NCBI RefSeq assembly: GCF_024347315.1
Contig: NZ_AP025460.1
Location: forward strand, 682,001 to 746,000
Reading direction: 5' to 3'
Length of the DNA: 64,000 bases
Source: Vibrio atlanticus
GTDB taxonomy: Bacteria; Pseudomonadota; Gammaproteobacteria; Enterobacterales; Vibrionaceae
Positions within the stretch are counted from its first letter, which is position 1. Every line of letters starts with the position of its first letter. The notes below the pieces were generated by a model, which saw only the letters and a list, made by a program, of their open reading frames with translations, was not told the DNA's origin and ran no database searches. Positions 42,395 through 52,127 of this stretch are shown one piece after another. Position numbers and translations under genes: made by a program.

Positions 42395-43315
42395 ATGACC
42401 ACTAGCGATTCAATGACACCAGCGACATCCATGAAACCAATAATAGTTATCACACCAACCATTACTCAATTTTGTCATCAAACTTGGCTGCTCAATGCAA
42501 AAGCAGTGTACGTTGAAAGTGACGACAGCAAAACTTACTTGATCACTGACGTGACACCTTTCCACCCTGTGAGTCATATTTGGCCCGATCACCCAGCAGA
42601 CCGAGGTTTTGTCAGCGTAGGTGGTGAACAGTATATTGTTGAAGATTGCCTTGTTGGTGCAATAGAGCAATCTACTGGAAATCTATATATTGCAGCAGAT
42701 ATCCCTGTTAAGCGTGATACGGAAGGGTGGGCGTTTGTGGTTGTCCACCAACTACCTGTATCAGCTTCTATTATTAAAATTGGCGATGAAGTTGAGTTGT
42801 CGGTTGATAAAGAGCACCAAGCCAGTTTGAGCCGCGGTCATAGTGCCGGACATATTGCCTTCTTAGCCTTGAATAAAGTATTGGCTGAGAGTTACTGGCG
42901 TAAAGATGCGGATAGAAAAGATCCACTCGGCAGCTATGACTTCAATAGCTATGCACAGGTGACTAGCTTTGTGACTCCAGAGTTGTGCACCGATAAGTAT
43001 CGTTTAGGTAAAACCTTGAAGAAACGCGGTCTGAACGTTGCTGACATGCTAACGAACCTTGATGGTATTGAGGCCAATATCAACCAGATGATTGCAGGCT
43101 GGCTTGCTGAATCGACTCTTGTAACGATGAGACTAGAAGGTGAGGCGTTAACAGACTCTCGCTACTGGGAATGGCAGCTAGATGACGAGACTTTAGTGTC
43201 TATTCCGTGTGGTGGTACTCACATCGACAATACTTCAGAACTTAAGGCATTGTCGGTTAAGTTAACCCAATTAGATGACCAACATATCGAAATGCAGACG
43301 TGTTTATCTCGATGA
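42395..43315 (+). CDS. Alanyl-tRNA editing domain protein (AlaX-like)
   Basis: 306 residues without a synthetase core. The zinc motif of AlaRS-type editing domains is complete: HxxxH as His149/His153 in SRGHSAGH and CxxxH as Cys272/His276 in IPCGGTHID. It is therefore expected to hydrolyse mischarged tRNA-Ala (Ser- or Gly-tRNA), acting in trans. The ~60 N-terminal residues fit the AlaX barrel. The first ~13 residues (Ser/Thr/Met-rich) are not obviously conserved, so a later start such as the next ATG is possible. Lies between der and the GGDEF gene. Confidence 0.85.
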   Translation: MTTSDSMTPATSMKPIIVITPTITQFCHQTWLLNAKAVYVESDDSKTYLITDVTPFHPVSHIWPDHPADRGFVSVGGEQYIVEDCLVGAIEQSTGNLYIAADIPVKRDTEGWAFVVVHQLPVSASIIKIGDEVELSVDKEHQASLSRGHSAGHIAFLALNKVLAESYWRKDADRKDPLGSYDFNSYAQVTSFVTPELCTDKYRLGKTLKKRGLNVADMLTNLDGIEANINQMIAGWLAESTLVTMRLEGEALTDSRYWEWQLDDETLVSIPCGGTHIDNTSELKALSVKLTQLDDQHIEMQTCLSR

Positions 43316-43605
43316 TCTCAATTAAAGATCGAAAATAGATTATTCTGCATTGTTGGTTTTATTTGTTTATTTCTGGTCATATGTTCCACTGTAAATTGAA
43401 ATGCAGTATATGTAACTTATGCTTTCGGTGTGTGGTGATATAAATATTCTTTTTGGGGTAGATCGCTGATCAAAGTAGATAAAGCAAAAGATCAACCTAT
43501 GATCTTCAGTGGTGTGTTGTGGTAATTTAGTGTGTTAATATTGAGCAGTATACAGGCTTGCATAAGAACAAGCTGTTCCCACCATATAATTGAAAGCTTT
43601 AGTAA

Positions 43606-44607
43606 ATGAAACAACAATTTTTATTAGAAGGTCACCGAGCAGTAAACAGTTTGCTTCGAAAGCTTGCCCTTGGGTTGGATCGCAAAGAATTGAATCGCAA
43701 GATCATTCAACTCACCGAGCAGATTTTTGGTCAAAGGATGGCCTCTATCTTATTGCTAAACCCCGAATCGAATACATTACATTTAGAATATGCTCCAAAC
43801 TTGCCTGATTTTTATAACCAGCAGATAGAAGGAGTGGGGGTTGGTGCCGGAATTGGTTCTTGTGGCGAAGCGGCGGCACTTAAGAAAGCTGTCATGGTCT
43901 CCAATATTAATGCACACCCGAATTGGACTCCTTTCTTAGCCTTAACCAATCAGGCTAACCTTCATGCATGTTGGTCAGTGCCAATCATCTCTTCACATGG
44001 TCACGTATTAGGTACCTTCGCAATTTACAGTCAGTACATCTCTGAACCTCATGAGTTTGAACTTGAGATCTTAGAGTTATTGGCTTCTCTGTATTCAGTC
44101 GCGCTTGAGAAGTATGAGTTAGAGAATCAACTCAACTTTTTTGCCAATCGGGACTCCCTAACACACAGTTTGAATCGCCGAGCATTGCAGAGAGAAGCCG
44201 AGCAGGTGTTAACTAACCGCTGTTTTACTGAAAAAGTGATGGCATGCCTGTTTGTTGATGTCGATAAATTTAAGTCAATAAACGATACGTTTGGCCACAG
44301 CTTTGGTGATGATGTGTTGTTAGCCGTTGCAAAAGTGCTTGATGAGGCAACGACTGCCTGTGCCAAGATAGGGCGCTATGGGGGCGATGAGTTTGTCGTG
44401 TTCTCTTGCTTTGATGATCAAGAAAGTGTGCTGAACTTTTATCGAAGCTTAGAAAGAACCTTGGAACAAGCGCTCTATATCGATGGCACTCAGTTTTCTG
44501 TCAGCGTTGGACTTTCTTATGATAAAGATCCTGAGTCATTGGAAGGCTTGATCGCACAAGCTGATAAGAACATGTACCAAATCAAGCAAGCTAAGTCTTC
44601 GCAGTAG
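43606..44607 (+). CDS. GAF-GGDEF diguanylate cyclase
   Basis: 333 residues, no membrane helix. N-terminal GAF-type sensor (about 5-165, with GVGVGAGIGSCGEAAALKKAVMVSNI and CWSVPIISSHGHVLGTFAIY), then a GGDEF domain with intact GGDEF at 259-263 (GRYGGDEFVVF) and metal-binding DVDKFKSIND. It should make cyclic-di-GMP. There is no RxxD inhibitory site before the active-site loop, so product inhibition of the usual kind is not expected. The GAF ligand cannot be told. Preceded by 290 bases without a gene, presumably its promoter. Confidence 0.92.
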   Translation: MKQQFLLEGHRAVNSLLRKLALGLDRKELNRKIIQLTEQIFGQRMASILLLNPESNTLHLEYAPNLPDFYNQQIEGVGVGAGIGSCGEAAALKKAVMVSNINAHPNWTPFLALTNQANLHACWSVPIISSHGHVLGTFAIYSQYISEPHEFELEILELLASLYSVALEKYELENQLNFFANRDSLTHSLNRRALQREAEQVLTNRCFTEKVMACLFVDVDKFKSINDTFGHSFGDDVLLAVAKVLDEATTACAKIGRYGGDEFVVFSCFDDQESVLNFYRSLERTLEQALYIDGTQFSVSVGLSYDKDPESLEGLIAQADKNMYQIKQAKSSQ

Positions 44608-44643
44608 TAGATTGTAAAAAAAGTAGTGAGTTAGGAAATGCTA

Positions 44644-44871
44644 ATGAGTGAAAATATCTGCCCTAAGTGCCAATCAGAGCTAGGTTGGGATGGAAAGTAT
44701 CACTGTGAAAGTTGTCAGGCACACTTTACTAAGGTTGGGTTTTGTCCTGAGTGCAGGAGCCAACTTGAGAAGCTTCAAGCCTGTGGTGCAGCGAGCTATT
44801 TTTGTAATGGTGAGTGTAATGAGCTTAAATCTAAATCGAGAGTAAAGTTCGAATTCCAACCAGCGGAATAG
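44644..44871 (+). CDS. yfgJ: Small zinc-ribbon protein, YfgJ-like
   Basis: 75 residues from ATG 44644, chosen because AGGA is then 7 bases upstream; an ATG two codons earlier overlaps it. Cysteine pairs CPKC, CESC and CPEC plus two later cysteines (LQACGAASYFC) make two zinc ribbons. Resembles E. coli YfgJ, which also sits between der and xseA. Function unknown. Confidence 0.85.
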   Translation: MSENICPKCQSELGWDGKYHCESCQAHFTKVGFCPECRSQLEKLQACGAASYFCNGECNELKSKSRVKFEFQPAE

Positions 44872-44917
44872 CCTTAAATTATTTGGTTTGAACGACAATC
44901 GGTGATGTTATACCAGA

Positions 44918-44947
44918 GACTCAATACTAAAGTGTTGGGTCTTTTTT
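44918..44947 (+). terminator. Terminator between yfgJ and xseA
   Basis: GACTCAATACT, AA, AGTGTTGGGTC (two G-U pairs), then six T. Confidence 0.75.
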
Positions 44948-44960
44948 GTATCTAATGAAC

Positions 44961-46307
44961 CTAGAGCTCGATCTTAGCGACTCTTTTTGTCACTTGCGAC
45001 TCAATCACACCGTCTTCAACTTGAGTGGTGATTACTTCGCCGACTTCGACGTCGTTAATCGATGACACGGTCTTGCTCGATGCTGAATGGGTAATGCTGT
45101 AGCCACGTTTTAGGGTTGCCAATGGACTTACTGTTTCTAACTTCTCGGCAGCCATGGCTAGTTGGTGGCGAGTAGTTAGTAATGTCTTGTCCATTGCATC
45201 CAATAGCTTTTGCTCTGAACGTTGTAGATGCAGTTTCTGTTCACCAAGGCGTTTCACTGGCGAGTTCAGCTGAAGTTGGTGCTGCTTACGTTCAACACGC
45301 TGCGCATGCTGCTTTAGGTATTGAGTCATACCACGACGCAAACGCATGTCTAAGTCATCAAGCTGCTGACTCTGCTTTTGCAGTTGGTAGCTCGGGTGTT
45401 GTTTCTCTAAGCGGTATTTCAACGTTTGAGTTGATTGCGCTTGTTTGATTAACACATGACGAATCGCACTTACTAAACGAGCACGTTTAGAGGTATAAGC
45501 TTGCTCTTTATGACTGTTGTCACGGCTAACCAATTCAGCGGCTGCTGATGGCGTTGGAGCTCGCATATCTGCGACGAAATCGGCGATAGTGACATCAACT
45601 TCGTGTCCAACGGCGCTGATAATCGGGATCTGACTTGCTGCAATGGTGCGAGCAACGATCTCGTTATTGAAACACCATAAGTCCTCTAATGAGCCGCCGC
45701 CTCGGCCAACGATCAATACATCACACTCATTGCGTTCATTGGCACGCCCAATCGCTTGAGCGATCTGAATCGCCGCTTCTTCGCCCTGAACCATGGTTGG
45801 GTAAACCACAACAGGCAATGAAGGATCTCGTCTTTTCAGTACATCGAGAATATCGAAGAGGGCTGCGCCTGTTTTAGAGGTGATAACACCGACGCATTTA
45901 GGATGTTCTGGAAGAATTTGTTTACTGGACTGAGCAAATAAACCTTCCGCCGCCAAGTTCATCTTAAGTTTTTCAAACTCTTGCTGAAGCTTGCCGTCAC
46001 CTTCTGGCTGCATGCTTTCGATGATCAGTTGATAGTCACCGCGTGGCTCATAAAGAGACAGACGCGCTTTAACTAGCACTTGATTACCGTTCTGAGGCTT
46101 AAAAGTCACACGACGGTTATTGCCACGAAACATAGCGCACTTAACTTGAGCGCGAGAGTCTTTAAGCGTGAGGTACCAGTGACCAGAGACAGGTGCAGAG
46201 AAATTTGAGATTTCACCAACGAGCCAGACTATTCCCATTTCGTTTTCTAATAGGAGACGAACCTCTGAATTGAGGCGAGAAACAGTAAAGATGTTTGGAT
46301 TGGTCAT
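44961..46307 (-). CDS. xseA: Exonuclease VII large subunit
   Basis: Catalytic subunit of the single-strand-specific exonuclease VII. 448 residues from ATG at 46307 (MTNPNIFTVSRLNSEVRLLLE), the conserved N-terminus; the frame is open 44 codons further upstream but that part is not XseA-like. N-terminal OB-fold, central catalytic domain (VGRGGGSLEDLWCFN, SAVGHEVDVTIADF, RAPTPSAAAEL) and a long basic coiled-coil C-terminus. Divergent from guaB, the E. coli arrangement. Confidence 0.97.
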   Translation of the reverse strand: MTNPNIFTVSRLNSEVRLLLENEMGIVWLVGEISNFSAPVSGHWYLTLKDSRAQVKCAMFRGNNRRVTFKPQNGNQVLVKARLSLYEPRGDYQLIIESMQPEGDGKLQQEFEKLKMNLAAEGLFAQSSKQILPEHPKCVGVITSKTGAALFDILDVLKRRDPSLPVVVYPTMVQGEEAAIQIAQAIGRANERNECDVLIVGRGGGSLEDLWCFNNEIVARTIAASQIPIISAVGHEVDVTIADFVADMRAPTPSAAAELVSRDNSHKEQAYTSKRARLVSAIRHVLIKQAQSTQTLKYRLEKQHPSYQLQKQSQQLDDLDMRLRRGMTQYLKQHAQRVERKQHQLQLNSPVKRLGEQKLHLQRSEQKLLDAMDKTLLTTRHQLAMAAEKLETVSPLATLKRGYSITHSASSKTVSSINDVEVGEVITTQVEDGVIESQVTKRVAKIEL

Positions 46308-46455
46308 AGAAGCGCTATCTATCCTTGAAGGAAGGTCTTTCTCTTGGAATCTCACTGGGCGTGAGTATGGAAGATAGCGGCAATATAATACATAGCAAGG
46401 GGGTAGATGCAAATTAAAAGTATAAAAATGTGTAGCCAAGCGATTTCGTTGGCCG

Positions 46456-46461
46456 TATAAT
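46456..46461 (+). promoter_or_regulatory. Probable guaB promoter -10 with GC-rich discriminator
   Basis: TATAAT followed by CCGTCCGC; a weak -35 (TAGCCA) lies 17 bases upstream. The GC-rich discriminator is what stringently controlled promoters such as guaB use; control by ppGpp is inferred. Confidence 0.5.
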
Positions 46462-46578
46462 CCGTCCGCAATATCTAATCCAAATGCAGTTTGATTTTCC
46501 TTAATTGGCTGCCCTCATTAGGCGAAACGATGAGATTGGATTGTTTCTTTTTACTCCTATTATTGTGAGATATTGCAA

Positions 46579-48042
46579 ATGCTAAGAATTGCCAAAGAAG
46601 CGCTGACATTCGACGACGTACTGCTAGTGCCAGCACACTCCACCGTTCTCCCTAATACAGCTGATCTTCGCACTCAGTTGACGAAGAATATTTCCCTAAA
46701 CATCCCAATGATCTCTGCATCGATGGATACTGTGACAGAAGCTCGCCTAGCGATTGCACTGGCACAAGAAGGCGGAATAGGCTTCATTCATAAGAACATG
46801 TCTATTGAACAACAAGCTGAAATGGTTCGCCAGGTTAAAATTTACGAAGCAGGTGTGGTTTCTCACCCTGTTACTGTAAACCCTGACGCGACAATCGCTG
46901 ATGTTGTAGCCCTAACTGAAAAACACGGCTTTGCCGGTTTCCCTGTTGTTACTGAAACAAACGAACTTGTTGGTATTATTACTGGCCGTGACGTTCGCTT
47001 TGTGACTGACCTTTCTAAGAAAGTTGATGTAGTAATGACGCCTAAAGCTCGCCTTGCTTCTGTTAAAGAAGGTGCAACTCGTGAAGAAGTTCAAGAGAAA
47101 ATGCACGAAGCGCGTGTTGAAAAAGTTCTTGTTGTAAATGATGACTTCCAACTAACGGGAATGATCACTGCAAAAGATTTCCACAAAGCAGAACGTAAAC
47201 CAAACGCTTGTAAAGATGAGCGCGGCAGCCTACGTGTAGGTGCAGCTGTTGGTGCTGGTGCTGGTAACGAAGAGCGCGTAGCTGCTCTAGTTGAAGCTGG
47301 CGTAGACGTTCTACTTATCGACTCTTCACACGGTCACTCTGAAGGCGTACTTAACCGCATCCGTGATACGCGTGCTGCATACCCTGATCTACAAATCATC
47401 GGTGGTAACGTAGCAACTGGCGCTGGCGCTCGTGCTCTTATAGAAGCGGGTGTTAGTGCGGTTAAAGTAGGTATCGGCCCGGGTTCAATCTGTACGACTC
47501 GCATCGTTACTGGTGTTGGTGTTCCTCAAGTAACAGCAATCGCAGACGCAGCTGAAGTAGCAAACGAATACGGTATTCCAGTAATCGCAGATGGCGGCAT
47601 CCGCTTCTCTGGCGATATCTGTAAAGCTATCGTTGCTGGCGCATCTTGTGTGATGGTTGGTTCAATGTTCGCGGGTACTGAAGAAGCACCGGGTGAAGTT
47701 ATCCTTTACAACGGTCGTTCTTACAAGTCTTACCGTGGTATGGGTTCTCTTGGCGCTATGTCTCAAGGTTCTTCTGACCGTTACTTCCAATCTGACAACG
47801 CTGCAGACAAGCTTGTTCCAGAAGGTATTGAAGGTCGTATCGCATACAAAGGTCGTCTAAAAGAGATCGTTCACCAACAGATGGGCGGTCTACGCTCAAG
47901 CATGGGCCTAACGGGTTCTGCAACTATTGAAGACATGCGTACTAAAGCTGAGTTTGTTCGTATCTCTGGTGCGGGCATGAAAGAATCTCACGTACACGAT
48001 GTTCAAATCACGAAAGAAGCACCTAACTACCGTTTAGGTTAA
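46579..48042 (+). CDS. guaB: IMP dehydrogenase
   Basis: Oxidises IMP to XMP, committing purines to guanine nucleotides. 487 residues from ATG 46579 ([21 protein letters not shown]), the family start; a TTG two codons upstream is in frame. Catalytic Cys305 lies in [10 protein letters not shown] at the E. coli position; a pair of CBS domains is inserted at about 93-205 ([17 protein letters not shown] onwards). Upstream of guaA but separated by 377 bases containing a repeat element. Confidence 0.99.
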   Translation: MLRIAKEALTFDDVLLVPAHSTVLPNTADLRTQLTKNISLNIPMISASMDTVTEARLAIALAQEGGIGFIHKNMSIEQQAEMVRQVKIYEAGVVSHPVTVNPDATIADVVALTEKHGFAGFPVVTETNELVGIITGRDVRFVTDLSKKVDVVMTPKARLASVKEGATREEVQEKMHEARVEKVLVVNDDFQLTGMITAKDFHKAERKPNACKDERGSLRVGAAVGAGAGNEERVAALVEAGVDVLLIDSSHGHSEGVLNRIRDTRAAYPDLQIIGGNVATGAGARALIEAGVSAVKVGIGPGSICTTRIVTGVGVPQVTAIADAAEVANEYGIPVIADGGIRFSGDICKAIVAGASCVMVGSMFAGTEEAPGEVILYNGRSYKSYRGMGSLGAMSQGSSDRYFQSDNAADKLVPEGIEGRIAYKGRLKEIVHQQMGGLRSSMGLTGSATIEDMRTKAEFVRISGAGMKESHVHDVQITKEAPNYRLG

Positions 48043-48092
48043 TAATACGTCCAAACGTTTGAATAATGTGCTGATTTAGTCGGCACATTAAT

Positions 48093-48266
48093 ATACCAAT
48101 CGTAGTAAATAACTGGTCATCCTAGCTTGTTAAAAACCTCGATAACTTCGTTAGAATTTTTGATTGTAGAATAACTACTTATCAGAACTCTTTGTTGAAT
48201 AGACAGCCTTGTTCTCAAGCTTTTTTCCAGCGCTACTACTGAACACTTACTTACTGTGATTGGTAT
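48093..48266. repeat. MITE-like element with ATACCAATC terminal inverted repeats
   Basis: 174 bp. The left end ATACCAATCGTAGTAAATAA and the complement of the right end, ATACCAATCACAGTAAGTAA, agree at 17 of 20 positions, and similarity continues a few bases inward (TG.TCA). No coding capacity. Size and terminal inverted repeats are those of a non-autonomous miniature element. Confidence 0.7.
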
Positions 48267-48329
48267 TATATCTACCGCCTGTTTTGTTTAGAGAGTGATT
48301 TTCTCAAAACATGGGGTTAAAGACATCTA

Positions 48330-48345
48330 ACGAAAACGTTTGCTT
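48330..48345. promoter_or_regulatory. PurR operator upstream of guaA
   Basis: ACGAAAACGTTTGCTT matches the complement of the PurR consensus (ANGAAAACGTTTGCKT) at all positions, 75 bases before the guaA start. It implies guaA has its own purine-repressed promoter, independent of guaB. Confidence 0.85.
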
Positions 48346-48419
48346 TATTTCTTGAAGAGTTAATCAGAGGTGAGTAAACTCGCCTCCGTTTTATCACATA
48401 GCCAATAAGACTGCTTACA

Positions 48420-49973
48420 ATGACTAAAAATATTCATGACCAACGTATTCTAATTCTGGACTTCGGTTCTCAATACACACAGCTAGTAGCTCGTCGTATT
48501 CGTGAGATCGGTGTTTACTGTGAACTTTGGAGCTGGGACGTAGAAGAAGCGGATATTCGTGAATTCAATCCAGACGGTATCATCCTATCTGGTGGCCCTG
48601 AAAGTGTAACGGAAGAGAATTCTCCACGTGCACCTCAGTACGTATTTGATTCAGGTGTTCCTGTCTTCGGTATCTGCTACGGCATGCAAACGATGGCTGA
48701 GCAACTTGGCGGTAAAGTAGCAACATCTACTGAGCGTGAGTTCGGCTACGCTGCTGTACAAGTGACGGGTGAATCTGCACTTTTCGCTGGCCTTGAGACA
48801 ACTCAAGATGTTTGGATGAGCCACGGTGACAAAGTGGTTGAAATCCCTGCTGATTTCACGAAGATCGCTGAAACAGACACTTGCCCATACGCTGCAATGG
48901 CAAACGAAGAGAAGAAATACTACGGTGTTCAATTCCACCCAGAAGTAACGCACACTAAAAACGGCCTAAAAATGCTTGAGAACTTCGTTCTTAACGCGTG
49001 TGGTTGTGAAGGTCTGTGGACTTCAGCATCTATCATTGAAGATGCAGTTGCACGTATTAAAGAGCAAGTAGGTGACGATGAAGTTATCCTTGGTCTTTCT
49101 GGTGGTGTTGATTCATCTGTAGTTGCGATGCTTGCTCACCGCGCTATCGGCGACAAACTAACATGTGTATTTGTAGATAACGGCCTTCTTCGTTTAAACG
49201 AAGGTGAGCAGGTTATGGAGATGTTTGGTGACCAATTCGGCCTAAACATCATTAAAGTTGATGCGGAAGATCGTTTCCTTGACGCTCTGGAAGGCGAAGC
49301 TGAGCCAGAAGCGAAACGTAAGATCATCGGTCACGTATTCGTAGATATCTTCGACGAAGAGTCTAAGAAACTGAAGAATGCTAAATGGCTTGCTCAGGGT
49401 ACTATCTACCCAGACGTAATCGAGTCTGCAGCATCTAAGACAGGTAAAGCACACGTAATCAAATCTCACCACAACGTTGGTGGCCTTCCTGATGATATGG
49501 AAATGGGCCTTGTTGAGCCTCTACGTGAGCTGTTTAAAGATGAAGTACGTAAGATCGGTCTAGAGCTTGGTCTTCCATACAACATGCTTTATCGCCACCC
49601 ATTCCCAGGTCCAGGTCTAGGTGTTCGTGTACTTGGCGAAGTGAAGAAAGAGTACTGTGATTTACTGCGTCGTGCTGATGCTATCTTCATTGAAGAGCTT
49701 CACGCTGCTGACCTTTACCACAAAGTATCTCAAGCATTCACGGTATTCCTACCTGTACGTTCAGTTGGCGTAATGGGCGATGGCCGTAAGTACGATTGGG
49801 TTGTATCTCTACGTGCCGTAGAAACTATCGACTTCATGACTGCTCACTGGGCACACCTACCATACGACTTCCTAGGTAAGGTATCTAACCGTATTATCAA
49901 CGAAGTTAACGGCATTTCACGTGTTGTTTACGATATTTCGGGTAAGCCACCAGCAACTATCGAGTGGGAATAA
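48420..49973 (+). CDS. guaA: GMP synthase (glutamine-hydrolysing)
   Basis: Amidates XMP to GMP. 517 residues. N-terminal class I glutamine amidotransferase domain with nucleophile Cys86 (GICYGMQ) and the HPE motif (QFHPEVTHT); ATP pyrophosphatase domain with P-loop LSGGVDSS; C-terminal dimerisation domain ending PPATIEWE. Length normal. Terminator follows. Confidence 0.99.
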   Translation: MTKNIHDQRILILDFGSQYTQLVARRIREIGVYCELWSWDVEEADIREFNPDGIILSGGPESVTEENSPRAPQYVFDSGVPVFGICYGMQTMAEQLGGKVATSTEREFGYAAVQVTGESALFAGLETTQDVWMSHGDKVVEIPADFTKIAETDTCPYAAMANEEKKYYGVQFHPEVTHTKNGLKMLENFVLNACGCEGLWTSASIIEDAVARIKEQVGDDEVILGLSGGVDSSVVAMLAHRAIGDKLTCVFVDNGLLRLNEGEQVMEMFGDQFGLNIIKVDAEDRFLDALEGEAEPEAKRKIIGHVFVDIFDEESKKLKNAKWLAQGTIYPDVIESAASKTGKAHVIKSHHNVGGLPDDMEMGLVEPLRELFKDEVRKIGLELGLPYNMLYRHPFPGPGLGVRVLGEVKKEYCDLLRRADAIFIEELHAADLYHKVSQAFTVFLPVRSVGVMGDGRKYDWVVSLRAVETIDFMTAHWAHLPYDFLGKVSNRIINEVNGISRVVYDISGKPPATIEWE

Positions 49974-50279
49974 TCTCTTAGAGATTGAGTCTACATTGAT
50001 TTAGCTATTCGTTGATTTAGTTATTAAAAGCCTCGAACTCAGTTCGGGGCTTTTTTCTTTTTATTTCAGGAGATTAAAGATTTTCAGCTGCCAGCGAGCA
50101 ACCAAACTCGTTGGAAATTAGATATCACCTCAAGAAACAATGAGACGCTTTGTTGTATTGAAGGATACATAAAAGTGTCACTCGCACTTTTTATAAATTC
50201 ACATGGTAACGACTGGCTCATTTCCTATGCGCCGCATACTCTTTGATGGACTTATTAAGGACAGATAAGAGAATCCATC
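49974..50279. other. Intergenic region guaA to chitinase gene
   Basis: 306 bases: guaA terminator at 50026-50056, then presumed chitinase promoter sequence. No gene seen. Confidence 0.6.
50026..50056 (+). terminator. Terminator of guaA
   Basis: AAAAGCCTCGAAC, TCA, GTTCGGGGCTTTTTT. Confidence 0.92.
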
Positions 50280-51986
50280 ATGTTAAAAATCAAATATTTG
50301 GCGACAGTAGTTGGCTGTACTTTAGCTGCACACAGTTACGCGTCTTTGAACATTCAACCTGATCCGCAAAACCCGAATGGCTACCTTGTTGAAAAGTCTG
50401 CACTGCAAGCGGCTGAACAAGCGAAAACATCCGATCCTATGTATGCGATCTGGTCACAAGCATTACAAACTCGTCCCAATAGTATCGTTGAAGCGATTGA
50501 GCCGGGTTTAGCCTCGAATCCTGAAAACGTGAAACGAGTCGAACGTGTATTCCCTCAATCTGAGTGGGACTTCCTCACTCAGATGGCAGCACCAGAGTAC
50601 ACTTATACTCGCTTCTTACGCGCGATTGGAAAATTCCCTGCCTTCTGTGGAGAGTACACTGATGGTCGAGATTCAGACGCCATCTGTAAAAAATCCATCA
50701 TCACGGCCTTTGCTCATTTCGCTCAAGAAACAGGCGGGCACATCGCAATAGATAACACCTCTGATAACCCATTAGCTCTAGAAGAGTGGCAGCAAGCGCT
50801 GGTGCATGTTCGTGAAATGGGTTGGTCAGAAGGTCAAGAGGGTTACACCACCGGTTGTGGTCAGAACGATTGGCAGAATGCACGTTGGCCTTGTGCGGCA
50901 GGGCAGGGTTACTTTGGACGTGGTGCTAAACAGCTTTCTTACCATTTTAACTACGGTGCGTTCTCGGAAGTTATGTTCGATGGTGATGCGACGGTTCTAT
51001 TGAATAACCCAGGTTTGGTTGCTGATTCATGGTTGAACTTGGCTTCTGCTATCTGGTTCTTCCTTACACCTCAAGCTCCTAAACCAGCAATGCTGCACGT
51101 TATTGACCGCACTTGGACACCCTCTCAGCGTGAGTTGGATGCGGGAATTGGCTATGGGTTTGGTACCACAATCAACGTAATTAATGGTGGTATCGAGTGT
51201 GGTGAGCAGAACAAAGACAAAGGCCAGCCGGTTAACCGAATTCGTTATTGGGAAGGATTAGCTGCGCACTATCAAATTCCGGTAGAAGCGGATGAAGCCA
51301 ATACATGCTGGCAGCAAACGCCTTATGGAAGCTTGAACTTGAATGGTGCGACTGATGTGTTGTACACCAACTGGGATGGTAACTGGAAATACTACGCAGA
51401 CCGCCCAGAAGGATATTCATTTGAGTGTGAGCTTGTTGGTTTCCAAACCGCTTATTCAGCATTGGTGGCCGGAGATTACGAGAAGTGTGTGACCAATTTT
51501 TATGGATCACATGCGAGCTGGCCTGAAGTGAAAGTGGTCGATAAGCTCGCTCCTGTAGACCCGGGTCCAGGAGGGAATGGTTGGAGTGTAACGAAAGTGT
51601 ACAATGCTGGCGATCAAGTCACTCACAACGGCGCGACTTATCAAGCTAAGTGGTGGACTCAAGGGGATGATCCTGCCAATGGCGGCCCTTGGAAATTAGT
51701 AGCGGGTGAGCCAACACCACCCGTAGTGACAGATCCATCGCCAGTTGACCCTACACCTGTCGATCCTGCTCCGGTAGACCCAACACCGGTTGAACCACCT
51801 GTGACTGAGCCGCCTGTCGTTGTTGATCCATCGGTGTTTATCACATGGCAAGCGGGTGTTAGCCAAGTGAGCAATGGCGACAAGGTTACACATAATGGCA
51901 AGTGCTTCGTAGCCAAAAACGGTCCGGGTGTCTGGGAAAGCCCTGTTCAATCGAACTGGTTCTGGGATGAAATTAGCTGTAAATAA
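50280..51986 (+). CDS. Secreted GH19 chitinase with two chitin-binding modules
   Basis: 568 residues. Signal peptide 1-22 (cleavage after SYA). The GH19 catalytic domain spans about 85-420: AFAHFAQETGGH carries the catalytic glutamate Glu150, and GRGAKQLSYHFNYG is the family signature. A CBM5/12-type module follows at about 437-478 (WSVTKVYNAGDQVTHNGATYQ), then a Pro/Asp/Val-rich linker (VDPTPVDPAPVDPTPVEPP), then a second, diverged module with two cysteines at about 521-567. It should cleave chitin outside the cell. Most vibrio chitinases are GH18, so this is a complementary enzyme. Confidence 0.93.
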   Translation: MLKIKYLATVVGCTLAAHSYASLNIQPDPQNPNGYLVEKSALQAAEQAKTSDPMYAIWSQALQTRPNSIVEAIEPGLASNPENVKRVERVFPQSEWDFLTQMAAPEYTYTRFLRAIGKFPAFCGEYTDGRDSDAICKKSIITAFAHFAQETGGHIAIDNTSDNPLALEEWQQALVHVREMGWSEGQEGYTTGCGQNDWQNARWPCAAGQGYFGRGAKQLSYHFNYGAFSEVMFDGDATVLLNNPGLVADSWLNLASAIWFFLTPQAPKPAMLHVIDRTWTPSQRELDAGIGYGFGTTINVINGGIECGEQNKDKGQPVNRIRYWEGLAAHYQIPVEADEANTCWQQTPYGSLNLNGATDVLYTNWDGNWKYYADRPEGYSFECELVGFQTAYSALVAGDYEKCVTNFYGSHASWPEVKVVDKLAPVDPGPGGNGWSVTKVYNAGDQVTHNGATYQAKWWTQGDDPANGGPWKLVAGEPTPPVVTDPSPVDPTPVDPAPVDPTPVEPPVTEPPVVVDPSVFITWQAGVSQVSNGDKVTHNGKCFVAKNGPGVWESPVQSNWFWDEISCK

Positions 51987-51993
51987 TTGACTT

Positions 51994-52022
51994 AAGCAAG
52001 CCTCTGTTTAAGAGGCTTGCTT
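51994..52022 (+). terminator. Terminator of the chitinase gene
   Basis: AAGCAAGCCTCT, GTTTA, AGAGGCTTGCTT: perfect 12-bp arms 7 bases after the stop codon. Confidence 0.85.
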
Positions 52023-52127
52023 GTTCAGTGACAGTTATACGACACTTCCCTTACTTTCTATTACAGTCGTGCTTTCCATTTATCGATAAACTGTGTTCGT
52101 GAATAATTCGATTACAGGGCAATTAAA

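Larger units (their letters stand above)
48043..48419. other. guaB-guaA intergenic region
   Basis: 377 bases, far longer than in enteric guaBA operons. Holds the MITE-like element 48093-48266 and the PurR box 48330-48345; no gene. Confidence 0.75.

Noticed and set aside
44680..44898. 72-codon minus-strand frame over yfgJ
   Set aside because: Shadow of the zinc-ribbon gene; the plus strand has cysteine pairs and a good ribosome site.
46308..46439. 44-codon N-terminal extension of xseA
   Set aside because: Hydrophobic/tyrosine-rich and unlike XseA; the conserved protein starts at MTNPNIFTVSRLN.
51659..51950. Two overlapping minus-strand frames rich in Gly/Ser/Thr or Trp/Arg/Cys
   Set aside because: Antisense of the repetitive Pro-Asp linker of the chitinase.
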